A DNA stretch of 64,000 nt from Streptomyces diastatochromogenes (GTDB taxonomy: Bacteria; Actinomycetota; Actinomycetes; Streptomycetales; Streptomycetaceae), in assembly GCA_026913215.1 (NCBI GenBank), contig JAPTYK010000007.1:124001-188000 (forward strand). Reading direction: 5' to 3'. Each line of letters begins with the position of its first letter. Position 1 is the stretch's first letter. The notes beneath the pieces were generated by a model. It saw only the letters and a program-made list of their open reading frames with translations. It was not told the DNA's origin and did no database searches. This document shows positions 36,902 through 46,046 of the stretch, one piece after another. A program made the translations under genes and the position numbers.

Positions 36902-37277
36902 AGCCGGAGGCGGGGCGAGTCCAGGACCGCCCACGCCTCCAACCTCGCCCGCCCGGCCGGGGAGGCAGCTCGCACCCGTTCACGTGCTGTCCGCCAGCAC
37001 TGCCCCGCGGCTCTCCAGCCCGTCTCGCCGGGTGCTGCGGCCGTGGTCATGGGCGGGCAGAAGCGGCCGGCTCCCTGCGGAAGAGCTCGGGCCGGTCGCG
37101 GTCTGCCCCCGGGTGCAGCGGAGGGAGATTCGCCACGACTGCGAGCTGGACGCGGACGCGACAAGCATCGGCTCCACATCGCCGCACTACCACCGAGCGG
37201 CGCGACGTCGGCGGCCGCCAATCGAAGGCCTCGCCCCGTCGAAACCCACCTCGACTCCCAGACGAAGGAACGCGCGT
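36902..37277 (+). other. Intergenic stretch, about 375 b
   Basis: Separates two rightward genes. Open frames cross it, but none has native composition. No repeat or RNA gene seen. Confidence 0.3.
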
Positions 37278-37817
37278 ATGACGGAAGAACTCAAGAGGAT
37301 GCTCGACGGTTTCTCGGTCGGCGACCATGTGACAGCCACGGGCACTGACACTCGCGGTCATCAGGTCACTCGCACGGGCTACCTCCTCGCCGAACCACAG
37401 CTCGTTGACGCCCGGCGCAACGGCTTCCCAGCCAAGGGCCTTCGCCTGTTCATCGGCGCGAAGGGCACGGACGCGAGCGACCGCACCGCCTGGACCACGC
37501 TCTTCTCCGACGCAGGCGTCATCGAGCACACCGCGGAGCCGGAGGCCGGCAAGTGGTCCATGACCGAGCTCCGCTTCGTTCCGGGCGTGAAGGCCAGCAG
37601 CCACACGACCCGCATCCTGTTCGGTGGCAAGGGCGGCGCCCGCTCGACTGGACCGACCCAGGCCACGCCGGTCACCGTCACGTACACCGATGACGGCATC
37701 TACGCTCTGTGGGACCCGGCCTCCGACACGACGCATGCGACCATCAGGCTCTCGGCCAAGATCTGGTGGGCGCACCTTCCTCCGGAAGCCGCCGTCGAAC
37801 CCGTGAGTGTGGAGTAG
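37278..37817 (+). CDS. Hypothetical protein, 179 aa
   Basis: ATG 37278 follows GAAGGAA. A small beta-rich start (GDHVTATGTDTRGHQVTRTG YL region) is followed by RLFIGAKGTDASDRTAWTTL, GKWSMTELRFVPGVKASSHT and DDGIYALWDPASDTTHATIR. No motif known. It ends before the strong hairpin 37854-37895. Confidence 0.65.
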   Translation: MTEELKRMLDGFSVGDHVTATGTDTRGHQVTRTGYLLAEPQLVDARRNGFPAKGLRLFIGAKGTDASDRTAWTTLFSDAGVIEHTAEPEAGKWSMTELRFVPGVKASSHTTRILFGGKGGARSTGPTQATPVTVTYTDDGIYALWDPASDTTHATIRLSAKIWWAHLPPEAAVEPVSVE

Positions 37818-37853
37818 CGGCGGCCGACGGAGACCCGGAAGCCCACCCATAGC

Positions 37854-37895
37854 AGCGACGCCCCCACCGTGGAGATCCGCGGTGGGGGCGTCGCT
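37854..37895. terminator. Strong bidirectional hairpin
   Basis: AGCGACGCCCCCACCG and its exact complement form a 16-bp stem with a 10-base loop between the convergent genes at 37278 and 37956. Confidence 0.75.
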
Positions 37896-37955
37896 GTCGA
37901 GTTGGTGAGAACGCCGTCTTGCGTCGGCAGGCCAGCGCTTACGCCTGGAGGCGCC

Positions 37956-38522
37956 CTACCGGGTGATCACCATCGTGTCGGCGACCTTGTCGTGCAGACA
38001 CTGCTGGTACGGCTTATCCCAGCAGCACCAGAGCGGGTTGAGAAGGCCGAGGACCGGAATCACCGCGGCAACGAAGAAGAAGGTCTCCCGTCCCATCGCC
38101 CGCCAGAACCCGGTCGGCAGGGCTGACTGGCTCCGCACGATGCGGATCTTGCAGATCCTCTTCCCGATGGTGGAACCGAACCGCCAGACGCTGAAGGGGA
38201 AGTACAGGACGTAGGTGGTGAGCAGCCAGGCCACCAGCACTGTCTGTCCGGCGGCGCCAGCGCCGGAATCGATCCAGATCATCAGCGGGATCGCCGTCAC
38301 GAAGTAGGCGACGTACCAGATCACGAGGTCCAGAAGCCGGGCGCCGAGCCGGGCACCGATGTTGGCGAGCAGCGGGCCTGCCGGCGGCCCGCTATGCACC
38401 GGCCCGACGTGTGGGTGGCCCGGGGCGTAGGACGCGTACGCGGCCGGGACGTGGCTGAGTGAGCCGTACGCGCTGCCAGCGGCGGGAGTGGGGTCGGAAG
38501 GGCCGTAGGGCTGTGTCGTCAT
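37956..38522 (-). CDS. RDD-family membrane protein, 188 aa
   Basis: ATG 38522 follows AGGAAG. A Pro/Gly/Ala/Tyr-rich cytoplasmic head (MTTQPYGPSDPTPAAGSAYG) is followed by the RDD domain: LGARLLDLVIWYVAYFVTAI with the Arg-x-x-Asp, a second helix VAWLLTTYVLYFPFSVWRFG, the GKRICKIRIV loop and a last helix ETFFFVAAVIPVLGLLNPLW. Such proteins sit in the cytoplasmic membrane; some are linked to ion exchange, most are unassigned. Confidence 0.85.
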   Translation of the reverse strand: MTTQPYGPSDPTPAAGSAYGSLSHVPAAYASYAPGHPHVGPVHSGPPAGPLLANIGARLGARLLDLVIWYVAYFVTAIPLMIWIDSGAGAAGQTVLVAWLLTTYVLYFPFSVWRFGSTIGKRICKIRIVRSQSALPTGFWRAMGRETFFFVAAVIPVLGLLNPLWCCWDKPYQQCLHDKVADTMVITR

Positions 38523-38889
38523 GAAGGCTTCCTGGACCGTCGGTGGTTGGGACGCTGGAAAGCTAGGCCCCGATCCGGACATCTCCCATGGCTCACCTTC
38601 TACCTCGGCGCAAGGTGGCCGGCGTCGTCGCGCGTACGGCTCGAATGGATGGGCCTGAGTCGTACGCCCTCGAGGGCCGGGTGTTCTGCCGACGGACACC
38701 TCACCGGTGGCGCGCCGCCCAGTCTGATCCACTCGGGCATGACGCTCGGCGTATGCCGCCTACTGCTGTCCGCCTGGGAACCTGCCGGTCTCGGGCATCA
38801 CGGCCGCCGGTTCTCGCCCGTACGAGCCTCTGGCCCCGGATCCCGTTCAGTCTGCCTTCCAGCCGGATTCGAATTTCTAGGAGAGCAGC
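38523..38889 (+). other. Intergenic stretch between divergent genes, about 365 b
   Basis: Should contain promoters for the leftward RDD gene and the rightward 38890 gene. No RNA gene or clear operator seen. Confidence 0.3.
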
Positions 38890-39561
38890 ATGACGACCAC
38901 ACTGGAGCGCCTGGCCACTGAGCCGAAGCACGAGACGGCCATCCTCCTGCCCAACGTGTGGTCCGATCTTCAGCGTTGCGTCCTTGCGCTGTGCCCGTGC
39001 GGCAGCGCAGCCAGAGTGGACGTCCGTGATGGCGTCCTGAGCGCACACGAGCCGAAGGCCGAGTGGACCTTGGACGGTAAGCGTCGTGCTGTCATCCGGG
39101 ATGCGTACGGCATCGGCTCCACCTGCCGCTACAGCGGGCGGGCCGTCACCCTGGCCTCCGCCCTGGCGCGTGACAACGTGCTGCCCCCGGCCGAGCGCGA
39201 GGTCCGTGACAGGACTCAGCGGCTCCTCGAAGCCGGGGTCGTGTTCGCCCCTCCCCGCGGATACGCCCTGCCGAAGGCAGCGGCCAACCTGCTCTCCCAT
39301 GCCCAGGACCACGGTTGGACTGCCGCACAGGCATGGACCCCGTACGAGGACGGGTTCACCCTCAACATCCGCGTGAGCCGTGCGGTGGACGACGGGCTGG
39401 GGTGGCAGTTCGACCTGTCGTGGTTCTGCGCACCCGGAGTCGCCCGACGGACTCGGTTCGGGCTGAGCCGGTCGCCGGATCGCAGGGGCCTCTACGACAC
39501 CCCGTCGGTGAAGGCGATCCACGGTGTCATCGCTGCCCATTCCGTGCGCCATAAGGCATGA
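38890..39561 (+). CDS. Hypothetical protein, 223 aa
   Basis: ATG 38890 follows AGGAGAG. VWSDLQRCVLALCPCGSAAR gives a Cys group near the start; then YSGRAVTLASALARDNVLPP, DHGWTAAQAWTPYEDGFTLN and GWQFDLSWFCAPGVARRTRF. Possibly two domains. Function unknown. Confidence 0.65.
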   Translation: MTTTLERLATEPKHETAILLPNVWSDLQRCVLALCPCGSAARVDVRDGVLSAHEPKAEWTLDGKRRAVIRDAYGIGSTCRYSGRAVTLASALARDNVLPPAEREVRDRTQRLLEAGVVFAPPRGYALPKAAANLLSHAQDHGWTAAQAWTPYEDGFTLNIRVSRAVDDGLGWQFDLSWFCAPGVARRTRFGLSRSPDRRGLYDTPSVKAIHGVIAAHSVRHKA

Positions 39562-39709
39562 CGCGCTGCGGCACCGACTGGTCAGGCTGTCCGCGCGCGT
39601 GGAAACGCATCCGTACTGGGAGGGCCGCACTCCTCCGGCGGGCGCTCGTGCGCAGGTGCGCCAGCTGGCCCGTGAGCGGGTGAGCCCGCCGGAGGGGTTC
39701 CGGTCGTGA
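39524..39709 (+). CDS. Possible small hypothetical protein, 61 aa
   Basis: GTG 39524 lies within the end of the previous gene, with AAGG ten bases ahead. The native-looking part is LRHRLVRLSARVETHPYWEG, then a basic helix RAQVRQLARERVSPPEGF. The stop overlaps the next GTG. The long overlap makes the start uncertain. Confidence 0.4.
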   Translation: MSSLPIPCAIRHDALRHRLVRLSARVETHPYWEGRTPPAGARAQVRQLARERVSPPEGFRS

Positions 39710-40125
39710 GGCGACGAGGACCGCCGGGTCGGCGCCGCGGGTTGTCGAGCGGTCGGAAGGTGGCCAGCGCTGCTCCGTGTAAGAGGTCTGGCCTGGAGCA
39801 TTCGCCCGCTGCGTCGCCCCCGCCGGGATGCTTGCGCCCAGGCGGTCGAGCGGACGCCTTCGCCACCGAACGGACCCGCGGTCTGGCCGCCGCGACCGGT
39901 GCCCGCACGTACCTGTGCGGGACGGGCGGCATGACCTACCTCGCCCCAGCTCCGTTCGAGGCACAGGACGTCGCCGTCCTCCCGTTCCGGCCGCCGGCGA
40001 CCCGGATTTGGTCCACAGGCCGTCGGGTCAGCGCCTTGTGGGCGCTGGGGGCGCTCGGTCCGCAGGCCGTGGCCGCCCGCTGCCGTGCACTCGCCGCGGC
40101 ACCCGAGGCCATGCTGGAGGCCTGA
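39706..40125 (+). pseudogene. Probable C-terminal remnant of a WbqC-family protein
   Basis: From about 39890 the frame reads GARTYLCGTGGMTYLAPAPF, EAQDVAVLPFRPPATRIWST, GRRVSALWALGALGPQAVAA, which resembles the C-terminal end of WbqC-type proteins. The preceding 60 codons are Arg/Pro/Gly-rich and not family-like, so the N-terminal two thirds of such a gene appear lost. The family call is from memory of the pattern. Confidence 0.4.
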
Positions 40126-40187
40126 CCCGGCCGCGGGGCGCAACTGTTCATGTGGCGATTCACGGAAGAGGTGGAGGAGGGCGGCTC

Positions 40188-41213
40188 TCAGGTTGTGGAG
40201 GCGACATCGTGCAACAGGCGGTCGACACCGTGCTCCGAGCTGAATGGTTCGAAGCTGGCGGACAGGTCACGAATCTGTTGGATACAGCGGGAGGCGCCGA
40301 TCTGTTGAGCCAGGCCGAGAGACTGGTGAGCCATCTGTGCAGCTTGGACGACGTCTCCCTGAGCGAGCAGGCTCTCTGCCTCGTAGCCGAGGAACACTGC
40401 CTTGGTCTTGTCTCGTGGTTGGGGCAGCAGCTGGATTCCTTGGCTGATCTGGTCGTGCGCGCGGACCGGCTGCCCCAGATCGATCAGGCATCTGCCCGTG
40501 TCCACTGCCAAGTCGGCCGGGCTCATCCAGGAACACCATTGGGGCGCAATGTCGGTGGTCGAGTCCAGGAGCTTCTCGGCCTGGGCAAGGTCGCGGTAGC
40601 AGGCTCGGGGTTCGTTGAGCATGGCGTGTGCTCGGGCTTTGCGCAGGAGCAGCAGGGACCGGGCGGTCGGGTTGGTCGTGCGGGAGAGAGCGTGTTCGAG
40701 GCTATCGGCGGCGGCGCGCGGCTGACCGAGCCAGATGCTCTGGTAGGCGATGTCGGAGAGGGCTCCGGCACCCATGTCTCTGTCTCTGGCTTGGTGGGCG
40801 GCGTGGACGGCGGCGTGCCAGTACCGGTTGGCTGCGGCGTGGTGTTCGTGGTCGAAGCGGTGCCAGGCGAGGGTTTGGCTGAGGGAGGCGGCAAGAGAGT
40901 GCAGCCGAATTCCGACGGCATGGCCGTAACTGCCCTGTCCGAGGAGTTCGATGACGGTTGTCAGGTGTCCTTCGAGGAGCGGCCCGGTGTGCTGGCGGTG
41001 CACGGTCGGCAGGCTGTTCAGGTTGCGGGCGGAGCTCTCCAGCCAGTCGACGAGGGCGGGATCGACCGGGCGTCCGCTGGTGGAACCGGCGGCCAGGGCC
41101 GGGTCGATCGTGGCCCATTCGAGTGCCAGGGCGCCCAGGGCGGCCGGTGTATAGGTCAGGAAGGTGCGGCGGTCGACGGCCATCTGCGCGGCCTTTCTCA
41201 GGACGGTGACGGT
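40188..41213 (-). pseudogene. C-terminal (TPR-like) part of a HTH/TPR regulator cut by IS701
   Basis: Continues from the insertion edge as TVTVLRKAAQMAVDRRTFLT, then ALGALALEWATIDPALAAGS and helical repeats (GSYGHAVGIRLHSLAASLSQ; HAAHQARDRDMGAGALSDIA; SLEHALSRTTNPTARSLLLL). This is the usual second part of Streptomyces regulators that begin with an XRE helix-turn-helix. The N-terminal part is at 43578-43862. Rejoining across one TTAG target gives one frame of about 436 residues. ATG 41183 could still start a headless protein. Confidence 0.8.
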
Positions 41214-41216
41214 TAG
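41213..41216. repeat. Left target duplication TTAG of the IS701-type element
   Basis: TTAG fits the YTAR target preference of IS701 elements. The right copy (42624 onward) was later split by the IS5-type insertion at its TA. Confidence 0.8.
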
Positions 41217-42623
41217 TACTGCAACGGTTCTTTCGGTGACGGTTGGGCAGTCATGTCGTTGTGGTGGATATGGGGTGGGAGTCAGTGCGGGCGGATGCCC
41301 GTGTGTGGTCGGCGGGGCTGTCGGTGTTGCATGAGCGGTTCGCTCACCGGTTCTCGAGGGTGGAGCCGCGGGAGTCGGCGCTGGCCTATATGCGTGGTCT
41401 GATAGCGCCGTTGGAGCGGAAGAACGGTTGGACGCTGGCTGAGGAGGCCGGGCATGCGGGTCCTGACCGCATTCACCGGCTGCTCAACCGGATCGACTGG
41501 GACGCCGACGAGGTCCTCGACGACGTCCGGGACTATGTGGTCGAGCACCTCGGCGACCCGGACGCGGTCCTGATCGTCGACGACACCGGCTTCCTGAAGA
41601 AGGGCGTCCGCTCGGCCGGCGTTCAGCGTCAATACTCGGGAACAGCCGGCCGGACGGAAAACTGCCAGGTGGGCGTCTTCCTCGCCTATGCCGGTGCCCG
41701 CGGCCGGACGTTGATCGACCGCAGGTTGTATCTGCCCACGTCATGGACGGATGACCGGGGCCGATGCCGGGCCGCGGGCATCGAGGACACGACCGCCTTC
41801 GAGACGAAAGTGGTCATCGCGAAAGCGATGGTCCGCCGGGCGATCGCGGAGAAGATCCCGTTCCGGTGGGTGACCGCGGACGCCGCCTACGGCTTCTCCA
41901 AAGGCTGGCGGATCGAGCTCGAGCGCGCGGATGTCTTCCACGTCATGGCCACCACCCGCCACGACACCGTCGTCACCCGCTGGGCCATGGACCACCCGGT
42001 CCACGACTTGTTCCCCGGCCTGCCGAGGCAGAAGTGGAAGCGTCGTTCCTGCGGGATGGGTGCCCACGGCCCGCGCGTCTACGACTGGGCCAGGGTCGAG
42101 GTCCGGCCCTGGCACCGCGAGGACCGCCGGCACTGGGTCATGGCCCGCCGAAGCGTGAGCCGGCCCGATCAGATCTCGTACTACATCGCCTACTGCCCCG
42201 CCGATACGACCCTCGACGAGCTGATCCGCGTCGCCGGAAGCCGGTGGGCGATCGAGGAATGCTTCCAGACCGCGAAACAGGAGTGCGGCCTGGACGACTA
42301 CCAGGTCCGCCGATATCCGGGCTGGCATCGACACATCACCCTGGCCATGGCCGCCCATGCCTGCCTCACCGTCCTCAAGGCCCGAGCCACGGATGCCGGG
42401 AAAGCAGAAACGGATCCTCCCAGCTCATACCACTCACCCTCCCCGAAATCCGACGTCTGATCACCCGCCTCACCCATCGCCGACCAGCACCCGTCCCACA
42501 CGTCCTGCACTGGTCACACTGGCGACGGCGACGACAGTTCCAGGCCCGCATCAGCCACTACAAACGACGCGGCCACACACCACCAGAAACTGCCCAACCA
42601 TCAGCACAAAGACCGTTGCAGTA
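41217..42623 (+). mobile_element. IS701-family insertion sequence, 1.4 kb
   Basis: The ends are inverted: TACTGCAACGGT at 41217-41228 and ACCGTTGCAGTA at 42612-42623. The element holds one transposase gene. Target TTAG on both sides. It interrupts the regulator gene at its CTA codon. Confidence 0.88.
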
Positions 42624-42627
42624 TTAG
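41270..42627 (+). pseudogene. IS701-family transposase, one frameshift
   Basis: DDE transposase of about 452 residues. PDAVLIVDDTGFLKKGVRSA (first Asp), FRWVTADAAYGFSKGWRIEL (second Asp) and GSRWAIEECFQTAKQECGLD with DYQVR (Glu) are the family marks. Near 42420 one base is lost; the next frame carries the C-terminus LTLPEIRRLITRLTHRRPAP to QRPLQY. The stop codon TAG at 42625-42627 comes from the target duplication and not from the element. The start is ATG 41270; GTG 41261 is an alternative. Confidence 0.88.
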
Positions 42628-43577
42628 GCCGTGTCCGGCGGATCACTGGCGGAGCCAGAGTCGGATTGCTGCAGCGGTGACGGTGCCGTGGAAGACGTAG
42701 GCGCGCTTGTCGTAACGGGTCGCGATCGCACGGGAGTTCTTGAGTCGGTTGATGGTCCGTTCGACCTCGTTGCGGCGCCGGTAGTTGTCGCGCTGGAAGC
42801 CGGTGGGTCTGCCGCCTGCGCTGCCCTTGCGTCGGCGGTTGGCCCGCTGGTCCTTCGGCTCCGGGATCGTGTGCCGGATGCGGCGTCTTCGCAGGTAGCG
42901 GCGGTTGCGGCGTGAGCTGTATGCCTTGTCGCCGCTGACGTGGTCGGGCCGGGTCCGGGGCCGCCCGCCCAGCGGGCGGGGGACCCGGATCCGGTCCAGG
43001 ACCTCGATCAGTTGCGGGGCATCGCCCCACTGGCCCGGCGTGAGCAGGAGGACCATGGGGCGGCAGCCGCCCTCGCCGGCCAGGTGGATCTTGCAGGTCA
43101 GGCCGCCCCGGGACCGTCCGAGTCCCTCGTCGGGGCGGTGGTGCCGGGGCGTCGTGCTTTTTTCGGGACCCGCGGCCGGGCCCTACGGGCACCGGCCGCG
43201 TGCTGATGGGCTCGGCAGGACGTCGAGTCGACGCCCACCATCGACCAGTCGATCCGCCCCGCCAGGTCGGCGTCGGCCTGGACCGACTGCAGGATCCGGT
43301 CCCAGGTACCATCCGCCGACCAGCGACGATGCCGCTCGTAGACGGTCTTCCACGAGCCGTAGCGTTCCGGCAGGTCACGCCACGGAACACCGGTCCGGAT
43401 CCGGAACAGGATCCCGTTGACCACGGTGCGGTGGTCGTTCCACCGGCCGCCTCGGCCACCCAAAGGTGGCAGATGCGGCTCAAGCAACGACCACTCGCGG
43501 TTCGTCAGATCCCCCCGACCCATGACCGAACCAACGAGCGACCGGCCAGAAAGTCACATGATCCGCCGGACAGAACC
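42627..43577 (-). mobile_element. IS5-family (IS427-type) insertion sequence nested at the IS701 target site
   Basis: Inverted ends: TGTCCGGCGGATCA near 42632-42645 and TGATCCGCCGGACA at 43559-43572, each extended to a flanking TA (42625-42626 and 43578-43579). A TA duplication and about 950 bp fit the IS427 group. It entered the right TTAG copy of the IS701 element, so it arrived second. Confidence 0.85.
42643..43523 (-). CDS. IS5-family transposase in two frames (A6 slip site)
   Basis: The first frame (ATG 43523: MGRGDLTNREWSLLEPHLPP; WRDLPERYGSWKTVYERHRR; WSMVGVDSTSCRAHQHAAG with the first Asp) leads to CCG AAA AAA GCA near 43158. A -1 slip in the A run continues as STTPRHHRPDEGLGRSRGGL, CRPMVLLLTPGQWGDAPQLI, VSGDKAYSSRRNRRY (second Asp) and RRNEVERTINRLKNSRAIAT (Glu). 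IS427-type elements often use such a slip, so this may be normal expression and not damage. Confidence 0.82.
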
Positions 43578-43862
43578 TAGCCCCGCTCCGAGGGGTGCGG
43601 GGGTCTCATGGCCGGGCAACCAGTGTGGCCAGCCCAGTGCGGTGACCTGGTCGTACGGGACATCGAAGATGTCGGAAAGAAGCAGTTGCGAGAAGTCGTC
43701 CGGCATGACGCTCTTCTCCCATAAGGAGACACGTTGTCGGCTGGTGCCGGCCCGGCGGTCGCGGCGTCGGGCCGCCTCTTTCACGCGCCGGGCGAGTTCG
43801 GCTTGTGACCAGCCGTGCAGCCACCGTGCGTAGGCCAGAGGATGCCGGATGGGTTCGTCCAC
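43578..43862 (-). pseudogene. N-terminal (XRE HTH) part of the HTH/TPR regulator
   Basis: GTG 43862 gives MDEPIRHPLAYARWLHGWSQ, AELARRVKEAARRRDRRAGT, SRQRVSLWEKSVMPDDFSQL and DVPYDQVTALGWPHWLPGHE, an XRE-type helix-turn-helix. It breaks at codon CTA (43580) where the nested elements begin. An upstream ATG at 44036 is in frame but would overlap the promoter zone. It is divergent from the kinase operon at 44042, so it was probably its local regulator. Confidence 0.8.
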
Positions 43863-44041
43863 CAGTTCATGGAAGCATCCCGCACCACCTCGCTGAGGCG
43901 TAATCATCGAGTGGGATGACAGGGGGATGACACCCGAACACTGTTGCGAATCAGCTCTGTTGCTCTGTAATCGACTCCCCGGGCCGACCGCGCCTGCGGT
44001 GACCGTCCGCGGAACTTGTTCAGGCTGGAGGGACAAGCCCC

Positions 44042-45157
44042 ATGACTCCTGGCATCACGCCTAGCGACCGCACCGCGAAAGAGTCGGTGAACGGCCACGG
44101 CGTTGCTCAGTTGAACGGTTTTCGGTTGCGTGTCGAGACGCCGACGCCGGACGTGCTCGGATCCGTGCTGGGCATGCTGGTTCCTGCTTGCTCCGTTGCT
44201 TCCCCGAACGTGGTGACGCATTGGACGCTTAAGGTCGAGAAGCGCGGCCCGGAGGTCCAGGCTGGTAGCGGCCTGTTCGACGGCCGGCTGGTCCTGGAAT
44301 TGCCCTACGGGGGGCGGCGCCTGGCGGTCGTGGGCGTCGATGAGGGGGCACTGCGGGTGGCGGCGTGCTACCGGCCGGGGACGACACCGGTGTTGATGGA
44401 GGTGGACTCGCGCCAGCAGGTGACGCGGCTCGTGGTGGCCTCGGGAGACGTGGTCGGTCTGCGGTGGGCGGACTATCTGGGGCGGGTCTTCTTCGCGTCC
44501 CGGCTGCTGGCATCGGGCTGGCGGATGCTGCACGCCTCGGCGGTCGCCGTCGACGGTGTCGCGCTGGTGTTCCTGGCGGGGCGCCACGGGGGGAAGTCCA
44601 CGCTCGCCCACCGGGCGGTGCAGGAGCTGGGTGCACGGTTCCTGGCCGACGACTTGGTGCTGATCGGCCCGGACCGCACGGTGGTGGGGTGGCCGACCCG
44701 CGTCGCGGTTCCCGCCAAGCTCGTCGGCGATAGCGACGGCGGGAGGCGTGAGCGCACCGTTGTAACCGGCGTGCGGCGCGACCGGGTCCTTTTCACGCCG
44801 GCACAGCACCGTGCTGCGCTCGGGATTGCGTACTCGCCTCCTGTTCCGCTCGGTGCTGTCGTGATCGTGGACGGTGAAGCGGACGCCGTGGAGGGCGTCC
44901 GGGCGGAGGCGGGGATGCTTCATCGGGCGGTGGTCCGCGCTGCTCATGTCCCCCAGCAGCTGCTGTATGTGAGCGACCCGCTGGGTCTGATGGGTGGGGC
45001 GCGGCTGGCGGACCAGGTTGCCGGGGCCGGGCAATTGGAGGGGCTGATGTCCGGAGTTCCGGCGGCGGTTTTGCGTGTGGCGGTGGAACATCTGCAGTCG
45101 GCGCCGGTGTGGCACGCTCTTCAGGACGTCATCCCGGGGACAGGGCGTGGCCGGTGA
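44042..45157 (+). CDS. HprK-like P-loop kinase 1, 371 aa
   Basis: First gene of a seven-gene operon. After an N-terminal region of about 145 residues comes a C-terminal HPr-kinase-like fold: RMLHASAVAVDGVALVFLAG, the phosphate loop GRHGGKST at about 180-187, and FLADDLVLIGP with the paired Asp. Unlike HPr kinases of Firmicutes it has no HPr partner nearby; related folds in natural-product clusters phosphorylate peptides or small molecules. ATG 44042 follows GGAGGGAC. The stop overlaps the next start (GTGA). The substrate is unknown. Confidence 0.8.
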   Translation: MTPGITPSDRTAKESVNGHGVAQLNGFRLRVETPTPDVLGSVLGMLVPACSVASPNVVTHWTLKVEKRGPEVQAGSGLFDGRLVLELPYGGRRLAVVGVDEGALRVAACYRPGTTPVLMEVDSRQQVTRLVVASGDVVGLRWADYLGRVFFASRLLASGWRMLHASAVAVDGVALVFLAGRHGGKSTLAHRAVQELGARFLADDLVLIGPDRTVVGWPTRVAVPAKLVGDSDGGRRERTVVTGVRRDRVLFTPAQHRAALGIAYSPPVPLGAVVIVDGEADAVEGVRAEAGMLHRAVVRAAHVPQQLLYVSDPLGLMGGARLADQVAGAGQLEGLMSGVPAAVLRVAVEHLQSAPVWHALQDVIPGTGRGR

Positions 45158-46046
45158 GTGGGCTGGGACGGGGCGCGTACGAGGTGGTGAGCGCCGGACG
45201 GAGCCTGCGCGTTCAGGCGGACCCGATCCTGGCCTCCCGTTGGGAGGAGATTGCCCCGCACCTGCCCGGGGTTCTGCCTGGCGCAGTGCAGCCTGCTGAC
45301 GGCCCGGCGACGGTGTTTCTGCCGGGCGGTGTGTCGACGGGGGACGCTCGGCGGTTGCTGAACGCCCATCTGCATCTGCTGCATTTGGCCTGCGGCACGC
45401 TGTGCTTGCACGCGGTGGCCATGCGGTTTCCGGCCGACGGCCAGGTCGTGGTGCTGCTCGGCGGACATGGTGCGGGCAAATCGCTCGTCGCGCTGGCGCT
45501 GGTGCGCCGGGGCTGGCGGGTCCTTGCCGGTGACGTAGCGCTGGTGGACCTTTCCGAGCCTGACCAGCGGGCCCGTGTGCTGGGTGGCACGGCTGCCTTC
45601 CTCGCCCGGCGCGGACCGACGCTGCGCTGGTTCCCCGATCTCGCACTGCCGTCGCCGGGCGTGGACCGGGTGGATCTGGGCCGCCTCCCGGGCTGCGGGA
45701 GTCGGCGCCGGTGGAGGCGGGCCCGGTGGCAGTGGCTGTCGTGGTGGACGTGGACGGCGACCCGGTAGCCGGCGCGGGAGCGGTCGAGGTGCTGGACGCG
45801 CACACGGCCGCGACGGTGTGGTGGCGGGCGAGCGGCCACCTGTTGGAACGGTTACTCGACGGCAGTCCGGTGGTGCTGCGCCAGTTCGAAGACGGTCCGG
45901 CCGCCGCCCGCCGTCAGGACCGGGTGCGGGCACTGGCCCGCGCCCTGCCGTTGTACGCGGCATGGGGAGCACCTGACGCGATCGCAGGCCGGGTTTTGGA
46001 CCTGGCCGGCTCCAGCGCACCAGCTCAGTCGATGGAGGTCCGTTGA
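45154..46046 (+). pseudogene. HprK-like P-loop kinase 2, about 297 aa, frameshifted
   Basis: GTG 45154 overlaps the first kinase. It reads YEVVSAGRSLRVQADPILAS, GTLCLHAVAMRFPADGQVVV, then the loop GGHGAGKS (about 103-110) and WRVLAGDVALVDLSEPDQRA. One base is missing near 45690; the continuing frame is VEAGPVAVAVVVDVDGDPVA, VEVLDAHTAATVWWRASGHL and LPLYAAWGAPDAIAGRVLDL to a stop at 46046. It resembles kinase 1 only in the P-loop half. The next ATG overlaps its stop. Confidence 0.75.
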
